Notes: generated by a model from the sequence alone, not told the origin. Counted from the first letter of the stretch, positions 17,101-25,967 are shown. The stretch: DNA of 64,000 nucleotides from Lachnospiraceae bacterium (GCA_017431515.1 JAFRKV010000030.1:21431-85430); one strand, 5' to 3'. Translations and numbers: made by a program.

Positions 17101-17979
17101 ATGATTAAGAGTATGACCGGCTTCGGCCGTGAGGAATTGCTGGAAAATGACCGCAAGATCTCCGTGGAGATCAAGGCGGTCAATCACCGTTATCTGGATC
17201 TCAGCATCCGGATGCCGAAAAAGCTCGCCGCGCTTGAATCTCAGGTGCGCGCCGTGTGCAAGGAGTACATGGAGCGGGGCAAGGTGGATGTCTACATCAG
17301 TTATGAGGACTATACGGATGCGGACAGCACGTTAAAATATAACGAAGCCCTTGCCGGGGAATATCTCGGATATCTTCGGCAGATCAGCGAGAAATACCAG
17401 CTGGAATTTGATGTGAGGGCCAGCACCATCGCCCGCCTCCCCGATGTCTTCGTGCTGGAGGACAAAAACGTCGATGAGGATACGCTGTGGCACCTGCTGG
17501 AGAAGCCGGTGCGCCTGGCGTCGGAGAAGTTTGCCGAGTCCCGCGAAAGGGAAGGGGAACACCTGAAAAAGGATCTCTTAGGGAAACTGGACACCATGAA
17601 AGCTTTTGTGGGTGAGATCGAAGCCCGGTCTCCGGAGATCATCGAGGAATACAAGGCTTCCCTGCGGGAAAAGGTGGCGGATCTTCTGGCGGATCATGCC
17701 ATGGAGGAAAGCCGGATCGCAGCGGAAGTGACCATCTTTGCAGACAAGATCTGCGTGGATGAGGAGCTGGTGCGTTTGAAGAGCCACATCGACGCGATGA
17801 AAAAGGAATTGGAAAAGGGCGGCGCCGTTGGGCGGAAGCTGGATTTCATCGCGCAGGAGATGAACCGGGAAGCAAACACGATCCTTTCCAAAGCGACGGA
17901 TCTTGCGGTTTCCGATGCTGGGATCGAACTGAAGACCAACATTGAAAAGGTTCGGGAGCAGGTGCAGAACGTTGAGTAG
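17101..17979 (+). CDS. YicC/YloC family endoribonuclease
   Basis: 292 residues. The family N-terminus IKSMTGFGR and the VNHRYLDLSIRMP segment are clear, as is the C-terminal GRKLDFIAQEMNREANTILSK (in part). YicC proteins are metal-dependent endoribonucleases that trim RNA in E. coli; YloC heads the same gene order in Bacillus. The start ATG 17101 follows AAGGAG. The last codons overlap remA. Confidence 0.93.
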   Translation: MIKSMTGFGREELLENDRKISVEIKAVNHRYLDLSIRMPKKLAALESQVRAVCKEYMERGKVDVYISYEDYTDADSTLKYNEALAGEYLGYLRQISEKYQLEFDVRASTIARLPDVFVLEDKNVDEDTLWHLLEKPVRLASEKFAESREREGEHLKKDLLGKLDTMKAFVGEIEARSPEIIEEYKASLREKVADLLADHAMEESRIAAEVTIFADKICVDEELVRLKSHIDAMKKELEKGGAVGRKLDFIAQEMNREANTILSKATDLAVSDAGIELKTNIEKVREQVQNVE

Positions 17980-18223
17980 GCTGTTAAACATCGGATTCGG
18001 AAATCTCATCAACACGGATCGCATCCTCTGTGTGGTGACGCCGGATTCCGCACCGGCCAAGCGTCTCATCGCAAACGGCAAAGAAAAGGAAACCCTGATC
18101 GACGCCACGCAGGGACGGCGCACCAAGAGCGTGATCGTCACGACGGATGACCGCATTGTGCTCTCCGCCCTGCAGCCGGATACCATTGCAGGCAGGTTTC
18201 ACGAGAAAGAAAGAGAAGAATGA
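17972..18223 (+). CDS. remA: DUF370 family extracellular matrix regulator RemA
   Basis: 83 residues. The conserved N-I-G-F-G-N near the start, LIDATQGRRTKSVI and LSALQPDT mark the RemA family, DNA-binding ring proteins that activate matrix and osmoprotection genes in Bacillus. The start is inferred as TTG 17972, inside the last codons of yicC, because homologous proteins begin only a few residues before N-I-G-F-G. It is followed by gmk with a four-base overlap, as in Bacillus. Confidence 0.88.
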   Translation: MSRLLNIGFGNLINTDRILCVVTPDSAPAKRLIANGKEKETLIDATQGRRTKSVIVTTDDRIVLSALQPDTIAGRFHEKEREE

Positions 18224-18852
18224 AAGATTGCGCATTACTCACGGTCATTTCCGGGTTTGCCGGATCAGGAAAAGGCTCCGCCATGAAAGGGCTTCTTGCG
18301 AAATACCCGGATACCTATGCGCTTTCCGTATCGGCGACGACGAGAGCGCCCCGTCCCGGAGAAGTGGACGGGAGAGAGTATTTCTTCGTTTCCGACGAGG
18401 CCTTTGAGGAAAAGATCCGCACCGGCGCCCTTTTGGAGCATGCCGGTTATGTGGGACATTATTACGGGACACCCCGGGCCTATGTGGAGGATAATCTGGC
18501 GGCGGGGAAGGATGTGCTGCTGGAGATCGAGATCCAGGGCGCGCTGCAGATCAAAAAGCAGTTTCCGGCCGCGTGCCTTTTGTTTTTGACACCGCCCACC
18601 GCGGAGGAATTGAAACGCCGTCTCGTCGGCCGTGGCACCGAGGACGAGGAGACGATCAGAAAACGGCTTTTCCGCGCATCGGAGGAAGCAGACGGCATCG
18701 AGCAGTACGATTATCTGGTGGTCAATGATGATCTGGACACCTGTGTCGAGACGATCCACCGCATCATCCAGTCGGAGAAAAAACGCATCACCCGGTGCCT
18801 GGATACCATCAACACCATACGGGAAGGCGTACACGCCTTTTCTGAAATATAA
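18220..18852 (+). CDS. gmk: Guanylate kinase
   Basis: 210 residues. It phosphorylates GMP to GDP with ATP. The P-loop reads GFAGSGKGS instead of the more common GPSGAGKGT, still keeping the essential GxxGxGK pattern. The GMP-binding segment SVSATTRAPRPGEVDGREYFF is present in full register, as is HYYGTP. It lies between remA and rpoZ, the standard Firmicute order. Confidence 0.95.
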   Translation: MKDCALLTVISGFAGSGKGSAMKGLLAKYPDTYALSVSATTRAPRPGEVDGREYFFVSDEAFEEKIRTGALLEHAGYVGHYYGTPRAYVEDNLAAGKDVLLEIEIQGALQIKKQFPAACLLFLTPPTAEELKRRLVGRGTEDEETIRKRLFRASEEADGIEQYDYLVVNDDLDTCVETIHRIIQSEKKRITRCLDTINTIREGVHAFSEI

Positions 18853-18873
18853 GAGTGTAAAGGAGATAAAAAC

Positions 18874-19131
18874 ATGATACATCCATCCTATGTAGAACTG
18901 ATGAAGGTGGTCAATCAGGACGCGGAGGTCGGCGAGGAGCCGGTGGTGAACAGCCGCTATTCCATTGTGATCGCCACGGCGAAACGGGCGCGCCAGCTTG
19001 TGGCAGGGGCGGACCCCATGATCGCCGGTGCCTCCAAGCAGAAACCGCTTTCCACGGCCGTGGAGGAGCTGTATACCGGCATGATCCACATTCTGCCGGA
19101 TGAGGAAGAGGCAGAAGCGGACATCGCTTAA
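18874..19131 (+). CDS. rpoZ: DNA-directed RNA polymerase subunit omega
   Basis: 85 residues. The omega signature is SRYSIVIATAKRARQL followed by KPLSTAVEEL. Omega helps fold and assemble the beta' subunit. The N-terminal 25 residues (HPSYVELMKVVNQD...) are the clostridial form. It follows gmk at 21 bases with a good GGAG site. Confidence 0.93.
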   Translation: MIHPSYVELMKVVNQDAEVGEEPVVNSRYSIVIATAKRARQLVAGADPMIAGASKQKPLSTAVEELYTGMIHILPDEEEAEADIA

Positions 19132-19163
19132 GAGTACCACAGCCTGCCCGCGATTGACACAAC

Positions 19164-19238
19164 GTGAACGAAGGAAGTCCGTTCACTGTTTCTGAGGAAG
19201 ACTTAAAATGAAAGGTGTCCCCGGGGCACCTTGTTTTT
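19164..19238 (+). terminator. Two hairpins between rpoZ and rimO, the second a terminator-like structure
   Basis: Hairpin one pairs GTGAACG (19164-19170) with CGTTCAC (19180-19186). Hairpin two pairs AAGGTG plus CC with GGCACCTT (19212-19232) and is followed by GTTTTTC. The second overlaps the first codons of rimO if translation starts at 19208, or ends just before an ATG at 19244. It may attenuate rimO. Confidence 0.55.
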
Positions 19239-20572
19239 CGACTATGGGAAAGATATTTATCGTCTCTCTCGGCTGCGATAAAAACCGGGTGGATGCGGAA
19301 TATATGATCGGAATGCTGCTCGCTGCCGGGCATGCGCTTGTGGAGGATCCAGCGGAAGCAGAGGTGATCCTGGTCAATTCCTGCTGTTTTATCGGGGATG
19401 CCAAGGAAGAGAGCATACAAACCATTCTGGAGCTGGCGGCGTATAAAGAGACGGGCGCCTGCAGGGCGCTGATCCTGACCGGATGCCTCGGACAGCGGTA
19501 TCAGGAGGAAGTGCGAAAAGAGCTTCCCGAGGTGGATGCCCTGGTAGGCACCAATTCCTACGACGAGATTTGCCGCGTGGTGGAAGAGGCGCTTTCCGGC
19601 GCGCATCCGGAGGTGTTGAAGGCGCTGACAGGGCTGCCGGCGGTGAATGCGCCGAGGGTCAATACCACAGGCGGATATTATGCCTATTTGAAGATTGCGG
19701 AAGGGTGTGACAAGCATTGCGCTTACTGCGTGATCCCGTCCATCCGCGGGGCGTATCGCAGTGTCCCCATGGAGAGGATCCTTGAGGAGGCGAACGCTTT
19801 GGTGGCGGACGGCGCCGGGGAACTGATTCTCGTGGCGCAGGAGACCACCCTTTACGGGATTGATCTTTACGGAGAGCGGGCGCTGCCAAGGCTCCTTGAC
19901 GCGTTAAATGAGATCCCGGAGCTGCGATGGATCCGGCTGATGTACTGTTATCCGGAGGAGATCACGGAGGAGCTGGTCTCTGCCATCAAACGCAACCACA
20001 AGGTCTGCCATTATCTGGATATGCCGATCCAGCATGTTTCCGACGCTGTTTTAAAACGGATGGGACGTCGCACCACGGCAAAAGACCTGCGGGAGCGGAT
20101 CGCGATGATCCGTCGCGAGATCCCGGACATCTGTCTCAGGACCACGTTGATCAGCGGATTTCCCGGCGAGACGGAGGAAGACCATCAGGCGCTGCTGGAC
20201 TTTGTGCGGGGAATGGGATTCGACAGGCTGGGCGCCTTTTGCTATTCCGAAGAAGAGGGCACCGAAGCCGCCAACATGCCGGATCAGATCCCGGAGGAAG
20301 AGAAAGTGCGCCGCCGCGACGAGCTCATGGCGCTATCCGAGGAAAAGATCTTTGAAAAGAACGAAACGTTGATCGGCAAGACCTTTGAAGTGATGATCGA
20401 AGGGAAGCTTCCAGAGGAAGGAGTGTATGTGGCCAGGACCTACCGGGATGCGCCGGAGATTGACGGTTATCTGTTCTTTCCCTATGAAGGAGAACTGCTT
20501 TCCGGCGCCTTTGTCCCTGTGACTGTCAAAGAAACCAATGAATATGATCTGATAGGAGAGATGATGCTATGA
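19208..20572 (+). CDS. rimO: Ribosomal protein S12 methylthiotransferase RimO
   Basis: 454 residues. RimO adds a methylthio group to an Asp of ribosomal protein S12 using S-adenosylmethionine and two iron-sulfur clusters. The N-terminal MTTase domain starts IFIVSLGCDKNRVD with cysteines for the first cluster; the radical SAM motif is CDKHCAYCVIPSIRG; a TRAM domain ends the protein. ATG 19208 has a good GAGGAAG site, adding 12 residues before the conserved start; ATG 19244 fits the family better but has no ribosome site. The gene overlaps pgsA by four bases. Confidence 0.94.
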   Translation: MKGVPGAPCFSTMGKIFIVSLGCDKNRVDAEYMIGMLLAAGHALVEDPAEAEVILVNSCCFIGDAKEESIQTILELAAYKETGACRALILTGCLGQRYQEEVRKELPEVDALVGTNSYDEICRVVEEALSGAHPEVLKALTGLPAVNAPRVNTTGGYYAYLKIAEGCDKHCAYCVIPSIRGAYRSVPMERILEEANALVADGAGELILVAQETTLYGIDLYGERALPRLLDALNEIPELRWIRLMYCYPEEITEELVSAIKRNHKVCHYLDMPIQHVSDAVLKRMGRRTTAKDLRERIAMIRREIPDICLRTTLISGFPGETEEDHQALLDFVRGMGFDRLGAFCYSEEEGTEAANMPDQIPEEEKVRRRDELMALSEEKIFEKNETLIGKTFEVMIEGKLPEEGVYVARTYRDAPEIDGYLFFPYEGELLSGAFVPVTVKETNEYDLIGEMML

Positions 20573-21114
20573 ACCTGCCAAACAAACTGACCATTCTGCG
20601 TGTGATTCTGATTCCCTTTTTTGTGTTCTTCCTGCTGACGGTGTTTGTGCCCTATCATGACCTGATCGCGCTGGTCATCTTTATCGTGGCATCCTTAACT
20701 GACATGGCGGACGGGAAGATCGCGCGCAAATACAATCTGGTGACGAATTTCGGAAAATTCATGGATCCGCTGGCGGATAAGCTTCTGGTCTGTTCCGCGA
20801 TGATCTGCCTGATTCCGCTGGGACAGCTGGCGGCATGGATCGTGGTGATCATCATCGCCCGGGAATTTATCATCAGCGGGTTTCGTCTGATCGCCAGTGA
20901 CAACGGCGTGGTCATCGCTGCCAGCTATTGGGGCAAGTTCAAGACCACCTTTCAGATGCTGATGATCATCGTGCTGATCTTGGAACTCCAGTTCCCGAAT
21001 GCCGTTTTTCATTGGCTCGGCATCATTTTGACCTGGGTAGCTCTGGCGCTGACGGTGATCTCCCTGATTGATTACATTGTAAAGAACAAAGACGTATTAA
21101 AGGAACAAAAATGA
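20569..21114 (+). CDS. pgsA: CDP-diacylglycerol-glycerol-3-phosphate 3-phosphatidyltransferase
   Basis: 181 residues, a membrane enzyme with several hydrophobic helices. The CDP-alcohol phosphotransferase motif D-x2-DG-x2-AR-x8-G-x3-D-x3-D is complete (DMADGKIARKYNL...GKFMDPLAD). It makes phosphatidylglycerophosphate, the committed step to phosphatidylglycerol and cardiolipin. Four-base overlaps on both sides tie it to rimO and rsmD. Confidence 0.93.
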   Translation: MNLPNKLTILRVILIPFFVFFLLTVFVPYHDLIALVIFIVASLTDMADGKIARKYNLVTNFGKFMDPLADKLLVCSAMICLIPLGQLAAWIVVIIIAREFIISGFRLIASDNGVVIAASYWGKFKTTFQMLMIIVLILELQFPNAVFHWLGIILTWVALALTVISLIDYIVKNKDVLKEQK

Positions 21115-21668
21115 GGATCATCGCAGGAAGCAGACGGAGCCTCCCCTTAAAAACCATTGCGGGGACGGATACCAGACCCACTACGGATCGCATCAAGGAA
21201 ACCCTGTTTAATATGCTGCAGGAGGAAGTGGCCGGATCCTATGTGCTGGATCTCTATGCCGGGAGCGGGCAGATCGGACTGGAAGCCTTGTCCCGCGGCG
21301 CATCCTATGCAGTATTCGTGGAGAATGCAAAGAAAGCGGCGGATTGTATCGCTGACAATATCCGTTTTACCAAGTTTGAAGAGCAGACCAACCTGATGCG
21401 GACAGACGCTATCAGCGCCATCGCGAGGCTGGAAGGGCGTAATCGCTTTGACCTGATTTTTCTGGATCCGCCTTATGAAAGCGGCGCAGAGGTGCAGGCG
21501 CTGACGTGCCTTTCCGGGTCTTCCGTCATGAAGCCCGAGACTCTGATTATTGTGGAGGCGGCGCGAGATACGGATTTTTCTTATGCCGAAGGGCTTGGGC
21601 TGACACTCGTGCGGCAGAAGCAGTATAAGACCAATCAACATGTGTTTTTCAGAAAGAAGGAAGCCTGA
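21111..21668 (+). CDS. rsmD: 16S rRNA (guanine(966)-N(2))-methyltransferase RsmD
   Basis: 185 residues. The SAM-binding motif is DLYAGSGQIGLEALSRGA and the catalytic N2-guanine motif is FLDPPY. The N-terminal MRIIAGSRR and DTRPTTDRIKE are typical of the family. It methylates a guanine in the decoding-site region of 16S rRNA. It is directly followed by coaD without a gap, the usual Firmicute pair. Confidence 0.94.
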   Translation: MRIIAGSRRSLPLKTIAGTDTRPTTDRIKETLFNMLQEEVAGSYVLDLYAGSGQIGLEALSRGASYAVFVENAKKAADCIADNIRFTKFEEQTNLMRTDAISAIARLEGRNRFDLIFLDPPYESGAEVQALTCLSGSSVMKPETLIIVEAARDTDFSYAEGLGLTLVRQKQYKTNQHVFFRKKEA

Positions 21669-22160
21669 ATGAAGAAGCGTGCAGTCTATCCGGGAAGCTT
21701 TGACCCGCTGACCAACGGACATCTGGATATCATTGAAAGAGCCGCGAAAATTGTGGACGAATTGTACGTCGGCGTGCTGAATAACAGCGCAAAAAATTCG
21801 TTGTTTTCTCTGGATGAACGTGTTAGTATGTTAGAGGAAGAAACGGCGGGAATCCCGAATGTGGTGGTGGATTCCTTTGACGGGCTTCTGGTGGATTACA
21901 TGCGGCGGATCGATGCCCAGATCATCATCCGCGGGTTGCGCGCGATTTCCGATTATGAATACGAAATACAGATCGCGCAGACCAATCACAAGGTGAATCC
22001 CGAGGTGGAAACCGTGTTTCTCACCACGAATCTCCGGTATTCCTATCTGAGTTCCACCATCGTGAAAGAATTTGCTTCCTATGGGGGCGACATTTCGCAC
22101 TTTGTCCCGGAACGGCTGATGGGACGCATCTATGCGAAATACGGGATCAAGAAAGATTAA
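21669..22160 (+). CDS. coaD: Phosphopantetheine adenylyltransferase
   Basis: 163 residues. CoaD joins AMP to 4'-phosphopantetheine to give dephospho-CoA. The nucleotidyltransferase motif [10 protein letters not shown] and the C-terminal YLSSTIVKE (the ISS-x-VKE motif with one substitution) are present. It ends the rimO-pgsA-rsmD-coaD run and is followed by the second structured repeat. Confidence 0.95.
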   Translation: MKKRAVYPGSFDPLTNGHLDIIERAAKIVDELYVGVLNNSAKNSLFSLDERVSMLEEETAGIPNVVVDSFDGLLVDYMRRIDAQIIIRGLRAISDYEYEIQIAQTNHKVNPEVETVFLTTNLRYSYLSSTIVKEFASYGGDISHFVPERLMGRIYAKYGIKKD

Positions 22161-22177
22161 GAGAATTATGATGCTTA

Positions 22178-22308
22178 GGCGTCAAAAGTCACATGTCACG
22201 AAGTGACATTGTGACCTTTGCGTGAAGAGGCGCTCTGGCGTGCTAACACGCCGAGGCGCCTTTCCACGCAAAGTGCACATGCGCATAGCGCATGGCACTT
22301 TTGACGCC
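22178..22308 (+). repeat. Structured palindromic repeat, copy 2
   Basis: Terminal inverted repeats GGCGTCAAAAGT (22178-22189) and ACTTTTGACGCC (22297-22308). Internal hairpins match copy 1 in order and size: TGTCAC/GTGACA around GAA; TTTGCGTG/CACGCAAA with AGGCGC/GCGCCT and the tip GGCGTG/CACGCC; and CATGCGC/GCGCATG around ATA. Every one of these stems differs from copy 1 on both arms in a way that keeps pairing. It ends just before the AGGAGA ribosome site of the gene at 22326, again in a 5' leader and in the same orientation as copy 1. Confidence 0.87.
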
Positions 22309-22325
22309 GAGAAAAGGAGAATACC

Positions 22326-23150
22326 ATGAACAGCAGAATTGAACAGATCATCGAAGAGATCGAGGGGTACATTGCGGAATGCAAGCCGAAAATGTTCAGC
22401 GATTCGGAGATTATCGTCAACCGTGATGAACTGGAGGAGCTTCTTTCCGAACTGAAATCCAAGACCCCGGAGGAGATCCGCCGATATCAGAAGATCATCA
22501 GCAATCAGGAGGCGATTCTGGCTGACGCAAGGCAGAAGGCCGATGCCATCATCGCACAGGCACAGGTGCAGACCGATAAGCTCGTCAGTGAGCATCAGAT
22601 CATGCAGCAGGCCTATGCCCAGGCAAATGAAGTCGTGATGCTTGCCACAAAGCAGGCACAGGATATTCTGGATAAGGCGACCACGGATGCCAATGAGATC
22701 CGGGAGGGCGCAATCAGTTATACCGATAACCTCCTGCGCGGCATGGAGGAGACCATGAGCCACGCCATCGAGACCAGCAATGTGAGACAGCAGGCGTTTG
22801 TGACCGGCCTTCAGCAGTATCTTGATGTTGTGACCGCAAATCGCGCAGAGCTTCGTCCGCAAAATCTTCTGGAGCCGGATGATATACCGGCACCAACTCC
22901 TGCAGCCACACCGGCGCCGGCGACCGCGCCAAAGGAAGTGAAGACCGAGCTGGCCACGCCCCTGACCAAGAATCCGGATCACGGAGAGAGACATGCCGCA
23001 GCCCATCATAAAAAGGCCGAGGAGCCTGCGAAGTCCTCCGGCAAGGGCGGGACGAACCTGGTGCTCCCGGAGGGGATGGACAATGCGGATCCCGAGATTT
23101 TAGAAAAGGTTCAGAAGACCATGGAGAAAGCTTTCGGGAAAGACTCATAA
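22326..23150 (+). CDS. Coiled-coil protein of unknown function
   Basis: 274 residues, not assigned to a named family with confidence. Residues 1-165 are strongly helical and rich in Glu, Gln and Ala (for instance ADARQKADAIIAQAQVQTDKL), like the stalk of DivIVA-type or ATP synthase b-type proteins. A Pro/Ala/Thr linker at about 185-205 leads to a charged tail ending in a short conserved-looking helix. No membrane segment is present. The position after coaD and the coiled coil suggest a scaffold or division-associated protein, which is inference. The leader carries structured repeat copy 2. Confidence 0.75.
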   Translation: MNSRIEQIIEEIEGYIAECKPKMFSDSEIIVNRDELEELLSELKSKTPEEIRRYQKIISNQEAILADARQKADAIIAQAQVQTDKLVSEHQIMQQAYAQANEVVMLATKQAQDILDKATTDANEIREGAISYTDNLLRGMEETMSHAIETSNVRQQAFVTGLQQYLDVVTANRAELRPQNLLEPDDIPAPTPAATPAPATAPKEVKTELATPLTKNPDHGERHAAAHHKKAEEPAKSSGKGGTNLVLPEGMDNADPEILEKVQKTMEKAFGKDS

Positions 23151-23178
23151 TGAAAGCCGTTTCAAAACAAGAAAGATC

Positions 23179-23205
23179 ACAGCACCGGGAAACCGGTGCT
23201 GTTTT
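23179..23205 (+). terminator. Terminator-like hairpin with GAAA tetraloop
   Basis: ACAGCACCGG (23179-23188), GAAA, CCGGTGCTGT (23193-23202), then TTT. The ten-pair stem is strong but the T-run is short. It lies 14 bases before the start of the next gene. Confidence 0.65.
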
Positions 23206-23219
23206 CAAGAGTACAGAAG

Positions 23220-24179
23220 ATGACTGAAGAAGTGATCCAAAGCAACGAAGCGAACCAGCGCCTCGACAAATATCTGAAAAAGCGCCTTCCCAATGCGACC
23301 ACCGGGTTTTTATATAAGATGCTGCGCAAGAAAAACATCGTTCTAAACGGCGCCAGGGCAGAGGGAAGTGAAAAGGTGAAGGAGGGCGACCGTGTATCTC
23401 TCTTTTTTTCGGAGGAAACCCTGCGCGCGCTTTCCGCATCGTCGAAACCGGAAGCCTGGATGACGGATCCCAGATACCGGGAACCGGCGGTGCTTCATGA
23501 GACCGAGGATCTGCTTTTTTTGAACAAACCTGCGGGGCTGTTGTCGCAGAAGGCGAAAGAAGCCGATTTTTCTGCGAATGAACAGCTTCTGCGGTATCTG
23601 TATGAAAAGCAGCTTGTGACACAGGACTCCTTAAAAACCTTTCGCCCGGCGGTCTGCAACCGCCTGGACCGGAACACCTCCGGCATCCTGATCGGCGGCA
23701 AGACGCTGGCGGGGCTCCAGGAAGCCGCAAGGCTCCTGAAAGAAAAAGAACTGGAAAAGATCTATCATGCATTGGTGCACGGGGATTTTCCGGAGGAGAT
23801 GCATACAGAAGCCTATCTTACCAAGGATCCGCGTACGAACCAGGTACGAATCAGCAGGGAAAAGACGGAGGGTGCCAAGGAAATCCGGACAGATTATCTG
23901 CCTTTGGAACACGGGAAAGACTGGACACTGCTTTCCGTGCGGCTGTTGACGGGCAAACCCCATCAGATCCGCGCCCACCTGCAATCCATGGGCTTCCCCG
24001 TCATCGGGGATCCGAAATATGGAAATGCCGCCATGGGACGGGACCTGCATTTGAAGAGGATCCCATCCCGTCAGATGCTCCATGCCAGAGAATGCACGCT
24101 CCCGGACGGGACGAAGGTGACGGCACCCTATCCGGAGGATTTTTTGGCGACGCTTGAAGCCCTGCGCAAGATAGGGTAA
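23220..24179 (+). CDS. RluA-family rRNA pseudouridine synthase (RluC/RluD-like)
   Basis: 319 residues. An N-terminal S4 domain (NQRLDKYLKKRLPNA) is followed by a pseudouridine synthase domain with the catalytic motif CNRLDRNTSGILI, the Asp being the nucleophile, and KPHQIRAHL further on. It converts uridines in 23S rRNA, with the exact site unknown. ATG 23220 is chosen; a GTG at 23196 would place the start inside the preceding hairpin. A second family member is at 62509-63447. Confidence 0.88.
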   Translation: MTEEVIQSNEANQRLDKYLKKRLPNATTGFLYKMLRKKNIVLNGARAEGSEKVKEGDRVSLFFSEETLRALSASSKPEAWMTDPRYREPAVLHETEDLLFLNKPAGLLSQKAKEADFSANEQLLRYLYEKQLVTQDSLKTFRPAVCNRLDRNTSGILIGGKTLAGLQEAARLLKEKELEKIYHALVHGDFPEEMHTEAYLTKDPRTNQVRISREKTEGAKEIRTDYLPLEHGKDWTLLSVRLLTGKPHQIRAHLQSMGFPVIGDPKYGNAAMGRDLHLKRIPSRQMLHARECTLPDGTKVTAPYPEDFLATLEALRKIG

Positions 24180-24188
24180 ACTATCCCC

Positions 24189-24746
24189 ATGAGCACATGG
24201 AATTCCAGAGGCCTCCGCGGTTCGACCCTGGAGGAACTGATCAATTTCACCAACGATACCTATCTGGAGCACGGATTGGCATTGATCCAGAAGGTGCCGA
24301 CCCCGATCACGCCTATCGAGATCGACCAGAAGACAAGGCATATCACCCTGGCCTATTTTGACCAGAAGAGTACCGTGGACTATATCGGCGCGGTACAGGG
24401 GATTCCGGTCTGCTTTGACGCGAAGGAATGCCATGAGGATACGTTTCCGCTGGCGAATATCCATGCCCATCAGGTGACCTTCATGGAGCAGTTTGAGGCA
24501 CAGGGCGGGATCGCGTTTTTGCTGATTTATTACACGAAGCGGGAACTGTTTTACTATCTGCGATTTGTAAAACTGTTGGAATTCTGGCATCGCGCAGAGG
24601 AAGGCGGCCGTAAAAGCTTTCGCATGGAAGAACTGGAGGAGGCTTTCTTCCTGAAAAAACAGTCCGGCGTCATGGTGCCGTATCTGGACGGGCTGCAGAC
24701 GGATTTGGACCTGCGGGATGAAGAGGAAGAGGAGGAGGAAACGTGA
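24189..24746 (+). CDS. recU: Holliday junction resolvase RecU
   Basis: 185 residues. It matches Bacillus RecU along its length: the start NSRGLRGSTLEELIN, IQKVPTPI, then STVDYIG, CFDAKE and FPLANIHAHQ. The nuclease centre of the PD-(D/E)xK type is D64, D77 and K79; position 77 is Asp where Bacillus has Glu. RecU cuts four-way junctions during recombination and segregation in Firmicutes and is the functional counterpart of RuvC. The C-terminus is a run of Glu overlapping the hisZ start. Confidence 0.9.
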   Translation: MSTWNSRGLRGSTLEELINFTNDTYLEHGLALIQKVPTPITPIEIDQKTRHITLAYFDQKSTVDYIGAVQGIPVCFDAKECHEDTFPLANIHAHQVTFMEQFEAQGGIAFLLIYYTKRELFYYLRFVKLLEFWHRAEEGGRKSFRMEELEEAFFLKKQSGVMVPYLDGLQTDLDLRDEEEEEEET

Positions 24747-25951
24747 AAAAACAACAGGATCTGTTACATACCCCGGAGGGTGTGCGGGACATCTACGATC
24801 TGGAATGTGAGCAGAAGCTGGTCGTGGAGGAGCAGCTCTTTTCCACGCTCCGAAGCTTCGGGTACCGTCCCATCGAGACGCCCACCTTTGAATTCTTTGA
24901 TGTCTTCGGGAAAGAGATCGGCACGACACCCTCCAGAGAGCTGTATAAATTTTTTGACAGGGATGGCAATACCCTGGTGCTGCGGCCGGATATCACGCCT
25001 TCCGTGGCGCGGGCGGCGGCGAAGTTTTACATGGAAGAGGAGCAGCCCCTCCGGTTCTGCTATCAGGGACGGACGTTCCTCAATAACCTTTCCTATCAGG
25101 GGCGGCTGAAGGAGTGCACCCAGATCGGCGCCGAGCTGCTTTCGGATACCAGCGTGGATGCGGACGCGGAGATCCTGGCTATGGCGGTGCAGTGCCTGCA
25201 GCAGGCAGGGATTCAGGACTTCCAGATCGGTGTCGGCCATGCCCTCTATTTTGCGGGTCTCATCGAAGATGCTGCGCTGCAGCCGGAGACGGCAGAAGAG
25301 TTGCGGGAACTGATTGAAAACAAGAATTTTTTCGGCATGGAAGCCGTATTACAGGAGCTTTCCATCTCAGAAGACATCCGGACGCTTTTCCTTGCCATGG
25401 GAGAACTGTATTCAGACGCTTCAGACTTGGAAAAACTCATGACACCCTCAGAATCCCATCCGAAGGTGATGAAGGCGCTGGAACGGCTGAAAAAGCTTTA
25501 TGAAGCATGCGAACTGTACGGCATTGAAAAACACATTTCCTACGAGCTGGGCATGATCGGCGGTTATGAATATTATACGGGGATCGTGTTTGCGGGATTT
25601 TCTTACGGCTCGGGAGAGCCGATCCTAAGAGGCGGACGCTATGATAAGCTTCTGTCGCAGTTTGGCAAAAATGCCGCCGCCATTGGATTTGCCTTTGTCA
25701 CGGACCAGATCTTATCGGCCTTAAACCGTCAGAAAATTCCGGTGAAAGTGCCGGAAGCGCCGGTGCTGCTTGTGTATGATAAACGCCATTACAAAAAAGC
25801 ACTGGAGGAAGCGGCGCAGATCCGCAGGAATGGCGGCGCTGCCGAGCTGGTGCGGTTCGATAAGCATAAAACCAAAGAAGCGTATCTTTCCCACGGAAAG
25901 GAACGACGACAAACGGATATCCGGTTTTTCCTGACAGAAGCTGTCGAATGA
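24743..25951 (+). CDS. hisZ: ATP phosphoribosyltransferase regulatory subunit HisZ
   Basis: 402 residues, a paralog of histidyl-tRNA synthetase without the tRNA-binding function. Class II core features are visible (TPEGVRDIYDLE, FDRDGNTLVLRPDITPSVAR, CYQGRTF, and GGYEYYTGIVF with GGRYDKL). HisZ is required for the activity and histidine feedback of short HisG, which is encoded here at 40335. The usual neighbour hisG is therefore 14.4 kb away. Start is GTG 24743 with AGGAGGAAA just upstream, overlapping recU by four bases. A terminator overlaps its stop codon. Confidence 0.9.
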   Translation: MKKQQDLLHTPEGVRDIYDLECEQKLVVEEQLFSTLRSFGYRPIETPTFEFFDVFGKEIGTTPSRELYKFFDRDGNTLVLRPDITPSVARAAAKFYMEEEQPLRFCYQGRTFLNNLSYQGRLKECTQIGAELLSDTSVDADAEILAMAVQCLQQAGIQDFQIGVGHALYFAGLIEDAALQPETAEELRELIENKNFFGMEAVLQELSISEDIRTLFLAMGELYSDASDLEKLMTPSESHPKVMKALERLKKLYEACELYGIEKHISYELGMIGGYEYYTGIVFAGFSYGSGEPILRGGRYDKLLSQFGKNAAAIGFAFVTDQILSALNRQKIPVKVPEAPVLLVYDKRHYKKALEEAAQIRRNGGAAELVRFDKHKTKEAYLSHGKERRQTDIRFFLTEAVE

Positions 25952-25967
25952 GGCAGCTTCTTTTTTT
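25937..25967 (+). terminator. Terminator of hisZ
   Basis: GAAGCTG (25937-25943) pairs with CAGCTTC (25954-25960), followed by seven T. The stem begins inside the last codons of hisZ, so read-through toward the distant hisG is unlikely. Confidence 0.85.
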
